DNA of 64,000 bases, taken from Ypsolopha sequella (taxonomy: Eukaryota; Arthropoda; Insecta; Lepidoptera; Ypsolophidae). The position numbers were made by a program, and so were the translations under genes. Where the stretch lies: NCBI GenBank assembly GCA_934047225.1, contig OW204009.1, forward strand, positions 17,000,898 through 17,064,897. The letters run 5' to 3'. The notes under the pieces are model-generated. The model was not told where the DNA came from and did no database searches. It saw only the letters and a program-made list of their open reading frames with translations. Each line of letters begins with the position of its first letter. Positions within the stretch are counted from its first letter, which is position 1. Positions 33,623-46,400 of this stretch are shown in pieces.

Positions 33623-33899
33623 CAGCGTTTCTTAACCTTTTTTGTCCACGGACCCCGAAACCAAGCACACTTTTAAGGACCCCCTTAATAAAAAAGCAGC
33701 AATAAATTTCGGACCATTTATTTTAGTTCTACAAATTACAAAAAAAATATATACTTTTTCATATAATATACGTTAATGTGAAGGTTTTTTGGTGGCATTT
33801 ATTTATGATTGTTAAATGGTCCGTAGATTAGGCTGCGGACTCCCATACATATGCTCGGGGACCCCCAGGGGTCCGCGGACCACAGGTTAAGAAACGCTG
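33623..33899. mobile_element. Non-autonomous hAT element (277 bp)
   Basis: It is flanked by the 8-bp duplication CACTATGC (33615-33622, 33900-33907). The ends CAGCGTTTCTTAACC and GGTTAAGAAACGCTG are inverted repeats with the CAGnG start typical of hAT. No transposase. Confidence 0.93.
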
Positions 33900-34049
33900 C
33901 ACTATGCTTTGGACCCTGGTCTGTCTACGCATATCATAATTCTATCAACACTACAGGGTCGCCTCGCTCCGCACCGCTTGGCTCCTCATTATTTATACAT
34001 GTAAACCTAACACGCTTCGCTCGTTATATCACCATTTTTTTTCTTTTTT

Positions 34050-35212
34050 AAGGACTTTCGATTTCATTACATGGTCGTTTTTTTAACTTTATCCTTTCGT
34101 CTGCTTTTTGGAATAAATAGATAAATTTAGGCATTTAATTTCAATAATACGTATTTTCGTGCTTTTAAACCGACTTTATAAGTATTTTTGTATTTACAGG
34201 AAGTGACGTCATCATATTAGGTTGAATGCTCGAATCCTTATCAAACTTAAGGCTTGAATAAGCGTGGATTTGGTAAAATTGCGTATATTTAGCTCGATTT
34301 GTAGGCCAAACTGGCTACTAGAAAATTCTGGGAAATATATATGTACTTAATCATGTTTTTCTGACGAATTGAGCCTTTATAGATTATCGAAATTTTATAT
34401 CTTTACTCAAATAAATATATATCTGTAGGTATCTAATTTCACTCTGTACATTCAATTCGCTCGGACACGGAATATGCGTTTGAAACGAATCTTTTACACA
34501 ATAAAAGATCTCATTATTATCCACAAAAAAGCCTTACTACTTTATTTCTGTATGTCCTAATGGAGCCACGATTTCAAAATAACTGAAGTTTTGCGTGCGC
34601 GGCATCTGATTAGAGCTGGATAGAGAGTTAAAAAACAAACGCGTTAGAGCGGGACCGAATTTTAGCATAGTGCAGCCCGTTAAAAATGCGTTCAAGAAAT
34701 ATATTTTTTCGTATTAAAATGTGTGATGATGACGTCACTGAAAGTCGAATGAAAGACATCAATTTTTTTCGTTTAATAAAGGATATACATGCTTATTTTA
34801 ATATTTGTATACTAGAAACGGTTAAGGAAAGCTATTTCCTTAAACGGTTTTCGAATCGTTAATATTGACGAAAAAAAGAAGCCAATTCTACGATGTACCC
34901 ACGACATGCCCATAATTAAGAGTTATTAAATCTAAAATAGAATTGCAGCTAAAACTAACTGTAAATAAAGTAATATAATTCATAACAATACATTTATAAC
35001 AAAAAATCATTTCATCTAGGTACAGTCGCCTGCAGTTTAATGCTCCCTATCTGTAAACTATTTTAACGGATATGACGCCGCAGTAAGAACTGCCAATAGG
35101 TAGCCTATTATGCTGGCGTACGTACTTTATTTAGAAGACTATCATGATATTCGAGAATGCCTTTACAGTAGAACGAACGAAATGAGCGATGCGCTCGGCT
35201 ATCATCGGTTTT
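34050..35212. other. No gene recognised
   Basis: AT-rich. It contains the inverted copy (34555-34690) of the repeat at 120-250. No convincing coding region. Confidence 0.5.
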
Positions 35213-35296
35213 AAGGTTAAACCTTAGTCGCTTAGCGCAACAATTAAGAGACAAAAGACAGCATATTTTGGTCACATAGCTATCATTTTAAAAACA

Positions 35297-35689
35297 TTTT
35301 CAATGCAAGTGCTCGTAAAGGCCCACTTTTTATGCATCAAAACCGAACAGAAAGTCGATTATTTTGCCCTAGGGCTTTTTATTATTATTTTTTTAAATTT
35401 ATTTACAATGGTTGGCTAACCTGCAGCCTTTACTGTGTACCATAAATGTCATACTTTTTTTTCCACTGTTTAACGGCTCTGGATACAGTCCTTTTGAGCC
35501 AATTACAATTTAAAGTTCACAAAATTATTTTTGTTTTATTTCCTCACACTATGCATTGAAAAACGTAGTATGATACACGGGCGTAAGGGCAATAAATTAC
35601 TCGGTTACGTTTAAAACACGAGCATAGCTCACGAGGAAATGGTCCTCGTAATTTATTCCTTTGCGCCCTTGTAGCATAAATTACTATTA
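35297..35689 (+). repeat. Repeat family A, full copy
   Basis: Full length from TTTTCAATGCAAGTGCTCG to GTAGCATAAATTACTATTAT, including the terminal hairpin and the internal TGCATTGAAAA. It is a good reference copy for the family. Confidence 0.92.
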
Positions 35690-35905
35690 TCGACATGAAA
35701 AGTATGATATGTTGAAGAACATTTTAGAAGGGAAAATGGACGGAAAACGAGGAAGGGGGAGAAGGCGGATGACATGGAGTGATAACGTAAAAACTTGGAC
35801 TAACATAAAAGACGCTGCCAGTCTCTGCAGACTGGCACAGAATAGAGAAGAGTTTCGTGTGGTGGTCGCCGACATCCGCTAGGATATGGCACCCCCAAGA
35901 AGAAG
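35690..35905 (+). pseudogene. RTE-like LINE 3' tail
   Basis: The frame RHEKYDMLKNILEGKMDGKR, GRGRRRMTWSDNVKTW and REEFRVVVADIR is the C-terminus of RTE-type endonuclease-reverse transcriptases. A stop and a (GAA)n tail follow. Everything upstream is lost. Confidence 0.85.
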
Positions 35906-36469
35906 AAGCTTAGCGCAAAATGTATGACTTAACTTTGTTTTTGTTGTAGAGAAGTTGAAAATTTAAAAACCTTTTGGTATGTGGCAGTTGACGCCAATAG
36001 TTCAGTATTAGTGAGGTTTATAAAGCATGAGTTTGAAATTGCAATGCACAATTAGTCATGATCTTGTCCAAACAAAGTTAAAACAGCATTTTAAGTTGGT
36101 TATGAAGAGATCATGACTAATTGTGTATACAATTTCAAACTCTTGCTTTATAAACCTCACTAATACTGAACTATTGGCGTCAAATGCCACAGACCAAAAT
36201 GCTTTTCAATTTTAAATTACTAAACAAGAAAAGCAAAGTTAAGTTATGAACTTTGCGCTAAGCTACTGAAGTTTAACCTTTAAAGTGGATGCTTCTTTGA
36301 TTGCATCTCGTATCGGAGGGGGGGGGGCATGGTCAGAACTTAGACGTCATTTCCATGAAGAACTCTTTTAACAAAGGATAATTTGATTTCTGACGATTTC
36401 AATCCAAGACATAATCTTGCTAAGTTTCTTGCCCTTCTTCTTAGCAAGACAAATCGAATGGGCGGAGTT

Positions 36470-36740
36470 AGGTATATATTTATTACATTATTTATTCATT
36501 ATTCCTATATTATTTATTTTATTCAAGTGTATTATTTTACTATATTGAAGTAAGTAAACCTAACCTTTATTATTATTTTTGTGTATTTCCCCATATTATT
36601 ATTTATTATATAAAACTGTTACCTTTATACATAGATTATGTAATTACATTAAAATACTACATTAAAACCGACCTGTAATAAGTGTATCTGATATACCTAC
36701 CTACATTACATAAATAAATATATATTTCATAATAGAATAT
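36470..36740 (+). repeat. LINE 3'-end-like repeat, copy 1
   Basis: Blocks TTTTATTCAAGTGTATT, TTTCCCCATATTATTATTTA and ACCTGTAATAAGTGTAT recur at 41060-41300. There the copy ends in (TTTCA)n, typical of a LINE 3' terminus. Confidence 0.75.
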
Positions 36741-36875
36741 TACGTTTTTTTAATTACGCTAGTTATTATTTATGATAAGTTAATGTTTATTTTATCAGAA
36801 CATAAAAAGAAAGACCTAGTAAGCCATAATTGTTATCGCTGCCATCACTACCATCGCTGCCATCAGACATATTGT

Positions 36876-37040
36876 AGCCGATTCTGAAGGCTTTAATTTT
36901 AGTTTTAGTGCTGTCAAAACTAAATTTTTATCATTGCAAAATAATTCATAAGTGCAAAGAACAGAGGCTAAATAATTTTTTTTAAAAATTCAAGTTTTGA
37001 CAGCACTAGAACTAAAATTAAAGCCTTCAGAATCGGCTTT
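36876..37040. mobile_element. MITE with GCCGATTCTGAAGGC ends, copy 1
   Basis: GCCGATTCTGAAGGCTTTAA is at both ends in inverted orientation, with arms containing AGTGCTGTCAAAACT. A second copy (54441-54606) is in the opposite orientation. Confidence 0.9.
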
Positions 37041-37464
37041 ATTATGATATGGCCGCTATACTCGCTAGCGACTGCGTAAAATGTAAACCCAATCTCATTA
37101 TATAATCTTGTTTATTAATGTGTATGACTGGATGCCAACCCAATCTAAAAACCTGGGCATCCGCTGAAAATCAGCGTCGTGGCTACAGCTGCGACATTAT
37201 GCTGAGCGGAGACCCTTTTGGTATCATTTAGTTTCCAAGTAGTTAAAATGTTCCTAAAAATTCCTCATTATTATGTATAACTAGTAATTAAGTTTTAAGT
37301 TTTGATAACATATAAACATTTTTCTTTCTTTCTAAAATATTTATATGAGAAATTGTATAGCGCCCCTAGCGGTTTACGTGAGGAACCAGAATTTATAATA
37401 CAAAATATTTTACGCAGCCGCTATCGAGGAGACTATAGATAGAAAATAGAAATTGTCTATTTGC

Positions 37465-39654
37465 AAAAAACTTAGGTGTTGGAACATCCTTTTAAGTATT
37501 AAAAATACCTGTGCCAGGATGCCCCGCTCTTTGATAACTATGGTTAGACTCATGGTATCATGCTCGCCAAAAAACTTAGGTGTTGGAACATCCTTTTAAG
37601 TATTAAAAATACCTGTGCCAGGATGCCCCGCTCTTTGATAACTATGGTTAGACTCATGGTATCATGCTCGCCAAAAAACTTAGGTGTTGGAACATCCTTT
37701 TAAGTATTAAAAATACCTGTGCCAGGATGCCCCGCTCTTTGATAACTATGGTTAGACTCATGGTATCATGCTCGCCAAAAAACTTAGGTGTTGGAACATC
37801 CTTTTAAGTATTAAAAATACCTGTGCCAGGATGCCCCGCTCTTTGATAACTATGGTTAGACTCATGGTATCATGCTCGCCAAAAAACTTAGGTGTTGGAA
37901 CATCCTTTTAAGTATTAAAAATACCTGTGCCAGGATGCCCCGCTCTTTGATAACTATGGTTAGACTCATGGTATCATGCTCGCCAAAAAACTTAGGTGTT
38001 GGAACATCCTTTTAAGTATTAAAAATACCTGTGCCAGGATGCCCCGCTCTTTGATAACTATGGTTAGACTCATGGTATCATGCTCGCCAAAAAACTTAGG
38101 TGTTGGAACATCCTTTTAAGTATTAAAAATACCTGTGCCAGGATGCCCCGCTCTTTGATAACTATGGTTAGACTCATGGTATCATGCTCGCCAAAAAACT
38201 TAGGTGTTGGAACATCCTTTTAAGTATTAAAAATACCTGTGCCAGGATGCCCCGCTCTTTGATAACTATGGTTAGACTCATGGTATCATGCTCGCCAAAA
38301 AACTTAGGTGTTGGAACATCCTTTTAAGTATTAAAAATACCTGTGCCAGGATGCCCCGCTCTTTGATAACTATGGTTAGACTCATGGTATCATGCTCGCC
38401 AAAAAACTTAGGTGTTGGAACATCCTTTTAAGTATTAAAAATACCTGTGCCAGGATGCCCCGCTCTTTGATAACTATGGTTAGACTCATGGTATCATGCT
38501 CGCCAAAAAACTTAGGTGTTGGAACATCCTTTTAAGTATTAAAAATACCTGTGCCAGGATGCCCCGCTCTTTGATAACTATGGTTAGACTCATGGTATCA
38601 TGCTCGCCAAAAAACTTAGGTGTTGGAACATCCTTTTAAGTATTAAAAATACCTGTGCCAGGATGCCCCGCTCTTTGATAACTATGGTTAGACTCATGGT
38701 ATCATGCTCGCCAAAAAACTTAGGTGTTGGAACATCCTTTTAAGTATTAAAAATACCTGTGCCAGGATGCCCCGCTCTTTGATAACTATGGTTAGACTCA
38801 TGGTATCATGCTCGCCAAAAAACTTAGGTGTTGGAACATCCTTTTAAGTATTAAAAATACCTGTGCCAGGATGCCCCGCTCTTTGATAACTATGGTTAGA
38901 CTCATGGTATCATGCTCGCCAAAAAACTTAGGTGTTGGAACATCCTTTTAAGTATTAAAAATACCTGTGCCAGGATGCCCCGCTCTTTGATAACTATGGT
39001 TAGACTCATGGTATCATGCTCGCCAAAAAACTTAGGTGTTGGAACATCCTTTTAAGTATTAAAAATACCTGTGCCAGGATGCCCCGCTCTTTGATAACTA
39101 TGGTTAGACTCATGGTATCATGCTCGCCAAAAAACTTAGGTGTTGGAACATCCTTTTAAGTATTAAAAATACCTGTGCCAGGATGCCCCGCTCTTTGATA
39201 ACTATGGTTAGACTCATGGTATCATGCTCGCCAAAAAACTTAGGTGTTGGAACATCCTTTTAAGTATTAAAAATACCTGTGCCAGGATGCCCCGCTCTTT
39301 GATAACTATGGTTAGACTCATGGTATCATGCTCGCCAAAAAACTTAGGTGTTGGAACATCCTTTTAAGTATTAAAAATACCTGTGCCAGGATGCCCCGCT
39401 CTTTGATAACTATGGTTAGACTCATGGTATCATGCTCGCCAAAAAACTTAGGTGTTGGAACATCCTTTTAAGTATTAAAAATACCTGTGCCAGGATGCCC
39501 CGCTCTTTGATAACTATGGTTAGACTCATGGTATCATGCTCGCCAAAAAACTTAGGTGTTGGAACATCCTTTTAAGTATTAAAAATACCTGTGCCAGGAT
39601 GCCCCGCTCTTTGATAACTATGGTTAGACTCATGGTATCATGCTCGCCAAATAA
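37465..39654. repeat. 104-bp satellite, 21 apparently identical units
   Basis: Unit starts CTTAGGTGTTGGAACATCC and ends CATGCTCGCCAAAAAA; repeats begin at 37471, 37575, 37679 and so on to 39551. Rows 15 units apart are letter-for-letter identical, and I see no variant until the last unit runs into ATAACTTTGG. The unit contains a small palindrome (GTATTAAAAATAC). No open frame runs through it. Confidence 0.97.
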
Positions 39655-39703
39655 CTTTGGTGTGATTATAGTCCCAGATGGCGTCTAGCGGCGATGTGAG
39701 AGA

Positions 39704-40191
39704 AGGGTTGCCAGATGGTCCAGATAAAAAAACCGAACATTTTTTAACAAGGGTATGATTTTTTTTGGTACAATTTGTCGAAAGGTTTTGGCCACATCAA
39801 ACTGAGAAAATTACCGGAAATTACTGACTGTGAACACAATTTTACATATTTGGCACTGGATGCTACTGCTTTTAATAAACTTTTATTGCCTGAAATTGTT
39901 TCTTTAAATTCAGGGCAACTGAAAACCTGAAAACACATAATTCGCTTTTTTTTGTATTCACAATTTATTTCGTCAGTCCATACATTACCCATTACGCTAA
40001 AAACTCTTTCTACGAAGGCTTGGAAACGGAAACAGTGCACACATATTGTACCATCTCGTGAGTAAGGTTATATATCACGTAGTTTTAAAAAAACCGTACA
40101 TTCTGTTGTCCGGTTTTTCAAAATTTTCTAGACCGGACAGCCGTTCAAAAAACCGTACTGTCCGGTCCAAAACCGGACATCTGGCAACTCT
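39704..40191 (-). mobile_element. hAT-type transposon remnant
   Basis: Ends AGGGTTGCCAGATG and CATCTGGCAACTCT are inverted; inner GGTTTTTTGAACGG-type sequence repeats on both sides. It carries the end of a hAT transposase (next entry). A clean 8-bp duplication is not visible. Confidence 0.75.
39744..40040 (-). pseudogene. hAT transposase C-terminal dimerisation fragment
   Basis: The frame contains FVERVFSVMGNVWTDEINCE, matching the hAT C-terminal 'ERxFSxMxxxWTxER' signature. The catalytic region is missing, and the downstream frame reads into non-homologous sequence. Confidence 0.75.
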
Positions 40192-40476
40192 ACGTGGGAG
40201 GTGGCGTGTGCCGGGGCTAACTCACGCGCGCAAAGTTATTTGTTAAGTAGTTCACAAAATTAACATAACTAAATATATCTCCAAAAAGCACCAAATTTGC
40301 TTCGACGGACATTGCATTTTTCTGGACTGATAAAAACATATCATTGTACAAAAATTGCACTTCAACCTCACTATGTAAACGATACCGGCCGCTAACTCCT
40401 TGTAGTGGGTACACCATTTTTACAATTATCAGAGTCTGAGAGAGCTGAGTGGGTGTTGTAAATAAAACAAATTCTT

Positions 40477-40850
40477 GGTAACTGTTTCACTATTTGTTTA
40501 TTAGACTAGCGACTGGTTTCGTGAAAAATAACATCTTCAGGGTTTTATGATATAGGTACGAATCATAAAATGGAATATTTCGTCTTTGTTTCGTCTAATG
40601 TAAACAAAGACGAAATATTCCATCTTATGATTCGTATCTATATCATAAAAGCGTGAAGATGTTATTTTATGGTTTTATGATATAGGTACGCAATCATAAG
40701 ATGGAATATTTCGTCTTTGTTTCGTCTAATGTAAACAAAGACGAAATATTCCATCTTATGATTCGTACCTATATCATAAAAGCCTGAAGATGTTATTTTA
40801 ACGAAACCGGTCGCTAGTCTATTAAACAAACAGTGGAACAGTTAGTCTTA
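40477..40850. repeat. Foldback enclosing a duplicated hairpin
   Basis: Outer arms are TTAGACTAGCGACTGGTTTC and GAAACCGGTCGCTAGTCTA. Inside, a hairpin (GGAATATTTCGTCTTTG ... CAAAGACGAAATATTCC with a CTAATGTAAA loop) occurs twice in tandem, about 135 bp apart. Confidence 0.9.
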
Positions 40851-41059
40851 CAATATGTTGCAAATGTTCCATCAAGAACCAACAACGACAAGTGTCAATT
40901 TTTTTAAGTGGGCGTTGCCTATCGAATAACTACAACGTGAATCGAGTTAAGCCTCCTGCGCATGTTTTGCCATACATACTACACAAATTGTTTCGCTACA
41001 CATTTTTGTTGATAAACAGAGTTTCCTGCAAAATTATATTTATTATATGTATTGCAAAT

Positions 41060-41300
41060 ATTTAAAATATTATTTATTCCTTATTCCTATTTTTTTATTT
41101 TATTCAAGTGTATTTTTTTTAAATTAAGTAAACCCAACCTTTATTATTCCCTACATATTTCCCCATATTATTATTTATGACATAAAACTATTACCTATAC
41201 ACATATATTATTTAATTACTTATATTACATTAAAACTGACCTGTAATAAGTGTATGTTATACCCATATTACGTAAATAAATACGTTTCATTTCATTTCAA
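41060..41300 (+). repeat. LINE 3'-end-like repeat, copy 2
   Basis: Same family as 36470-36740; ends AAATACGTTTCATTTCATTTC. Confidence 0.75.
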
Positions 41301-41301
41301 T

Positions 41302-41515
41302 GTGTAGTGCAAGGGTGTTTGCGTCCCGCCGGGACGTTTTTTGCGGCCCTCAGAGGCTAAGGAAATTCTCATCTATTCTAGAAGACATTTTTAATTCACT
41401 TGTTTGGTTTTAAATTATTGTTGAGGTGGTATGTTTACGTGCGGCAATGTGCGGCCCTTTGACAAACCTGGAATAGATTATTGGCCCTCAAGCTAAAAAA
41501 GGTTGGAGACCCCTG
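41302..41515. mobile_element. hAT-like MITE remnant
   Basis: The right end AAAAAGGTTGGAGACCCCTG is the complement of CAGGGGTCTCCAACC, a hAT-type end, and GCGGCCCTCAG / CTTTGACAAACC-type inner sequence fits. The left end is degraded, so no target duplication can be called. Confidence 0.6.
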
Positions 41516-42387
41516 GGTACATGTCGACGCATGTTAAAAGAGCTCCGAAAGATGTACCTGCGCAGTAGGCGAATTATCGGTCAATTTGGCGGTATGAGGT
41601 GCGGTGGGACGGGGGAACTTCGCGCGGCCTGGCTTTACTGCCACGCTATTGGCTCGTAAGTCGTCTTTGCATCGCAGCGCAGTGTCCACGTTTCGTCGGT
41701 CCGCAAAGTAAAGACACGGAAATAATTTTCTTGTATTGTATCACGGTGGTTTTACATAGAAAGGAAAAAAAAAGATTTACGACGTTTATTGTTTTATGTG
41801 GAAGGAAGCTTATGTAGTCAAAGTATTTAAGGAAGGCGTGAAACCATTATCATAAATTATAAATATTTAATATAAATCATGAATAAATATTTAGATTTTT
41901 TATTACTAACCTGTTACAAAACAGACATTAGTGACGCTATTCTCAGATAAAAATTTAGTTAAATAATTAATCAGTATATTAGATATAAGAACTTTTTTCC
42001 GCGAGTGTACCACATGCGCAGACGTATCCCCACCACAGGGCGTCTGGGGCTCTTTTTACATGCATCGACCTGTAGTGAAACAACGTTTAGTGTAGGCGTG
42101 AGGCAAAAAAAAGGGTAGTGTGTACTGTGTAGGGCAAAAAAACGCGCAGGAGACACAGCTTAACTCGATTCGCGGGGTAAAGTTATTCGCTGAGCAACTC
42201 TCACTTAGATCTGTGATCTCTTTTTCATCCTATCAGTGTTAACATACCAAGTGTTTTTGTTGTCCCTTTCATTAAACTAATCCATTTTTTATATACATCT
42301 AGTTTTTACTTACGCATCTCTTCAATATTAAATAAATTCTCTACTCATAGTAAATTACCCGTACAGATATTGTAATGGATTATATAT

Positions 42388-43440
42388 CTATTCCTTAGCT
42401 AACTTTTCTCTTATTTTAATTTTCATGTCTATTTTCCTTCTACTAAGTTTAGCGACATTATCATTCCTCCTTCTTTTCTTTGTAACATTAGGGACATAGT
42501 CTCTATCATTTGTATCGTCGTTAACGTTATCATGTTCAACATCACTCTCTACATTATCTACTTCATCTTTGGATCTGTCAATTTGTTTGAAGATCTTCAA
42601 GAATTGCTCAAATTCCTCATCCGTACCATTTATATTATTTTTGTAGAAGTCTTTCAATTTCTTATTCGGATCTTCTGCCTCATTAGCTTTTTCTATTTGA
42701 CTTTTCATTTTTTTAATTTTACCTTTGCTGTTTTTCATTTTATTCTTCGCAAGTTTCTTTGAATTTTTCTTTTTGCGTTTACGTATTTTAGGTGGCTTCA
42801 CTTCGTGTGCCTTTCTGTGCGCTTTGAGTGCCGCGATGTTTAAGCAAACCTTGTCACACTTGTCGCACGGGGCCAGCATTTTGTATCCGTGCTTTTTGAC
42901 TATTAATTTTAATTTGATCATCTTCTCTATATAGCCATCATCCTCTTTATTGTCAGTTGTGAAAACGAATCTTTGCAGACGTATTTCATCGAACTGTGGA
43001 ACTATATAATCTTTCAAATTCAGATTAACCTTTTCATGACAGACCACCCATTCCTTTCCTTTTCTTACCAGTGTACTTTTAATCGTCTCTTTAGCCTTTA
43101 ATTCTCTGTTTTTCCGATCGATTTCCATAGCTGCCTGTTTGTTTAAATTCTTCACGCTTGGAATGACTTCGATTTCATGTATTTCTTTATTGTTATCCTC
43201 GTTCACTTCGAAGTACTCTTTGCCTGCGATTGCTACAGCGTATCTTTCGTTTTCTGTGTCTTTTTTAATTATTCTGCCGTATTTAGCTTTTATTTTAACT
43301 TTGTGAACCATAATGACGTGTTTGTATAAAGATATACTAGTCACGTATGGGCAAAGCGGGCATTTCTTTAGTATCCTATCGTTGCAGACGTCGAAGTGTT
43401 CTTGGCAATGGTCCAGGAGCTTCTCTTTACTTTCGAATAG
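42388..43440 (-). CDS. Zinc-finger gene terminal exon
   Basis: 350 residues after acceptor TTGCAG. It begins LFESKEKLLDHCQEH, supplying the two histidines for the finger started in the previous exon. It then has CPLCPYVTSISLYKHVIMVH (about 27-46) and CDKCDKVCLNIAALKAHRKA (about 193 onward), a basic stretch KIRKRKKKNSKKLAKNK (probable nuclear localisation), an acidic DNVESDVEHDNVNDD run, and a basic C-terminus. The stop is TAA at 42388. Confidence 0.93.
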   Translation of the reverse strand, partial: LFESKEKLLDHCQEHFDVCNDRILKKCPLCPYVTSISLYKHVIMVHKVKIKAKYGRIIKKDTENERYAVAIAGKEYFEVNEDNNKEIHEIEVIPSVKNLNKQAAMEIDRKNRELKAKETIKSTLVRKGKEWVVCHEKVNLNLKDYIVPQFDEIRLQRFVFTTDNKEDDGYIEKMIKLKLIVKKHGYKMLAPCDKCDKVCLNIAALKAHRKAHEVKPPKIRKRKKKNSKKLAKNKMKNSKGKIKKMKSQIEKANEAEDPNKKLKDFYKNNINGTDEEFEQFLKIFKQIDRSKDEVDNVESDVEHDNVNDDTNDRDYVPNVTKKRRRNDNVAKLSRRKIDMKIKIREKLAKE

Positions 43441-46400
43441 CTGCAAGAAAAATAATGAAATATTAATAATTGTACACTTTATTCGTGAGTAGCGTAGTCT
43501 AATCGAGCTTTGGGTCTACCGCGTAATTCTCATTTTCATCAACATCAACTTGAGATCGAAATTTGACGTGCGTGCAACGACGCCCGCCTAACATGCCATC
43601 GCTTTTGCACGCGTTGAATTTCGCATGCATTTGCTTGAAGTTGATACAAATGAGAATTACGCGGTAGAGCCAGCCCCTGTTTCTTATTTTACTTAGGGCT
43701 TCGTTAATACCTTCTTTTTCTTTTTTATTTATATGTCTGTCCATCTGCAACATTTAACACTGCGTCTGGGGACCAGACTGGGGATCTACTAAACAATTTA
43801 TTTTTATTTCTCAAAAATACAAATATTTAGATCATTTTTTGATTCTGTAATAAATCTTAAAGAAAAGGTAGAGTGCAAAAGTGAATGGAGAGGATTCCAC
43901 CGGCAAGAGCACAGCTCTTAAATTAAATTGAACAAATCTTACCTTGAAACAAACGTAGCACTGATCTGTATTGAACTTTATCTTCTTAAATGTGTTCTCA
44001 GAATTTACCGCGTCACCTTCACTCACAGCATCATCAATTGTTGGTTCTTCTGTTTCAATATCTAGTGCTTCTACTTCATTATTATTTTCTTGGCTATTAG
44101 TATCTTGGTTTTCTTGCCTATCATTATCTTCGTTATGATTTTTTTGAGTATTAGTGTCTGTATCATTTCCTTTGCTATAATTATCCTGGCTATCTAAGCT
44201 GTTATCGTCGCCTTCTTCACTATTAAATGTATCTTTTGTTTGTTTGTCTTTATTCAATACTATAATCTTTACACTTTCAACGGGTTTCGCCTCTGAAACA
44301 GTAAACAATAATTTATATAAATAAATGAATACCCATACTGACTGATATATCACCGCCCAGCAGCTTTATTTATTTTCAGTTACAAGTACAATATTTTAAC
44401 ATTGTTCAGTACCATGAAACCATGTTTAGTTTGTGTTGGTCCTGGAGTCTACGATACATTAATAGTAGTTTATGCTACTAGGGCGAAAAGGAATAAATTA
44501 CGAGGACGATTTAAAACACGAGCGTAGCGAGTGTTTTAAACGTAACCGAGTAATTTATTGCTCTTACGCCCGTGTATCATACTACGTTTTTCAATGCATA
44601 GTGTGAGGAAATAAAACAAATATAATTTTGTGAACTTTAAATTATATTTGGCTCAAAAGGACTGTATCCAGAGCCGTTAAACAGTGGAAAAAAAAGTATA
44701 ACGTCTATGGTATACAGGAAAGGCTGCAGGTTAGCCAACCATTGTAAATAAATTAAAAAAAATAATAATAATAAAGCCCTAGGGCAAAATAATCGACTTT
44801 TTGTTCGGTTTTGATGCATAAAAAGTGGGCCTTTACGAGCACGTGCATTGAAAAATAATATAATTTATAATGGAGGTAACGAGTTAAAAGCTAACTTACA
44901 AAGATACATACAATATTTTCTAAGAGCGGTTAACCAAAGGCACGGCGCTCGCGTGCCATACTTTAAAAAAAAAAAAAAAAGATACCCAGGTGGAGTATTT
45001 TTTCAAGATTAAAAAAAAAATACAAAAAATTTTTTTTCTTTATTTTTGTCTATATCACTACATCTAATAGTTTCACCCACTTTCGGATGTGCACTTGTAC
45101 GAGGGACACACTGTATAATGTTTCAGAAACGATCACATATTTAGTTAATATTTTTTAAATAAAATTCTTTTAATTTAATTTTAATATTCTTTGAATTTAA
45201 GGTTAACTTTAAATAGTCTGGCAATTCATTAATGAATTATGAATAAATATAATTTTAGCTATATTAGCTTTTTATTTGTAGTTTTAAGCAATTATATGAT
45301 AATAATAAAAAAAATAATAAACTTTATGTTTTTTCGATATATTTCGGCCTCATCAGTGAGGCTGTCATCAGTCGAGTCACTGATGAGGCCGAAATATATC
45401 GAAAAAACATAAAGTTTATTATTTTTTTAATTATTATCATATAATTGCTTAAAACTACAAATTCATTAATGAGAATTTTATATTTTGAGGTTCTCTGTCC
45501 ATAAGTATTGTTAGCCCTAGATAATATTTCGAATTTATTTTGAGAAACCTGTCTCGTAATTTGCGAAATTTCGGTTTTTGAATTTCATTATTCGTAAAAT
45601 ATGGGCTCAAGTCTAACCTTGTCTGATAGTCTGTCGTGCCGCCATGATGTCCCTGATCCTCTGGTTGTACTCGAGTCTAGTTCGCTCCAGGATCTTCACC
45701 TCAGTCTTCTTCCTCAGCAGCTTCAACTTCTTGGCGACGTCCTTCTTTATCTCCTTCAGCTTCTTGGAGTCGATTTGGGATGACGCTGCAAATTACATAA
45801 ATCGTCACGACGTGTAAACCAGGGAGCGTGTCAGAGGTGTTACTGGAACAGTAGACACCCGTACATTCTCTTTTCATCGACGATTGTAACGTCCCATTCA
45901 TATTAGATCCTTACATAGGAAATTGCTGTTTTCTATAGAGAATGAGCGTTTTTCCTTATGTTAAATTTAGTGTTAAATAAGACTCCTAGATGGCACTGTC
46001 GTATTCTTTAGCAACAGAATCAAAGACAACATTTGCACCGATTTCAAACAAATGAAAAAGCACTTTGACATTGGTTGCTACGAAACAGATTTTATCTATG
46101 GTGACATGGACAGTGCCATCTAGGGCAAAGCTAAGAACTAAGAAAAAAAAACAAACAGAAAAACACTCATTTGAAGGAAACTCAATTTTCAGTACTAACA
46201 ATTTTTGCATTTTTTTAGGAATGACAAATCCAAATTATGTAGTTTCTTTTGTGTATGAATGAGACAACATTAAGCTAACAGCAACATTAATTTAATTTTT
46301 GAAAAGTGTCAGCTGTAGAAAAATATTACGAATCATATCATGGAAATGGATGGCATTTAGGACGAACTGTTTTTGAAGATTTAAATTTGGTTAACAAACT

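Larger units (their letters stand above)
35213..36290. mobile_element. Foldback with AAGGTTAAAC / GCTTAGCGCAA ends, interrupted
   Basis: AAGGTTAAACCTTAGTCGCTTAGCGC at the left and GCGCTAAGCTACTGAAGTTTAACCTT at the right are inverted. A second inner pair (TGACGCCAATAGTTCAGTAT / ATACTGAACTATTGGCGTCA, 35990 and 36160) extends the arms. Repeat A (35297-35689) and a LINE tail (35690-35905) sit inside the left arm. Confidence 0.75.

Noticed and set aside
37465..39654. A CRISPR-like array
   Set aside because: Units are continuous and identical, with no variable spacers between repeats, and the genome is animal. It is a satellite.
39744..40040. Intact hAT transposase gene
   Set aside because: Only the C-terminal dimerisation motif is present; the catalytic region is absent, so it is a remnant.
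43499..43753. An additional exon of the zinc-finger gene
   Set aside because: The frame lies inside a palindromic MITE, and the flanking exons join perfectly (CYVCFK to LFESKEK) without it.
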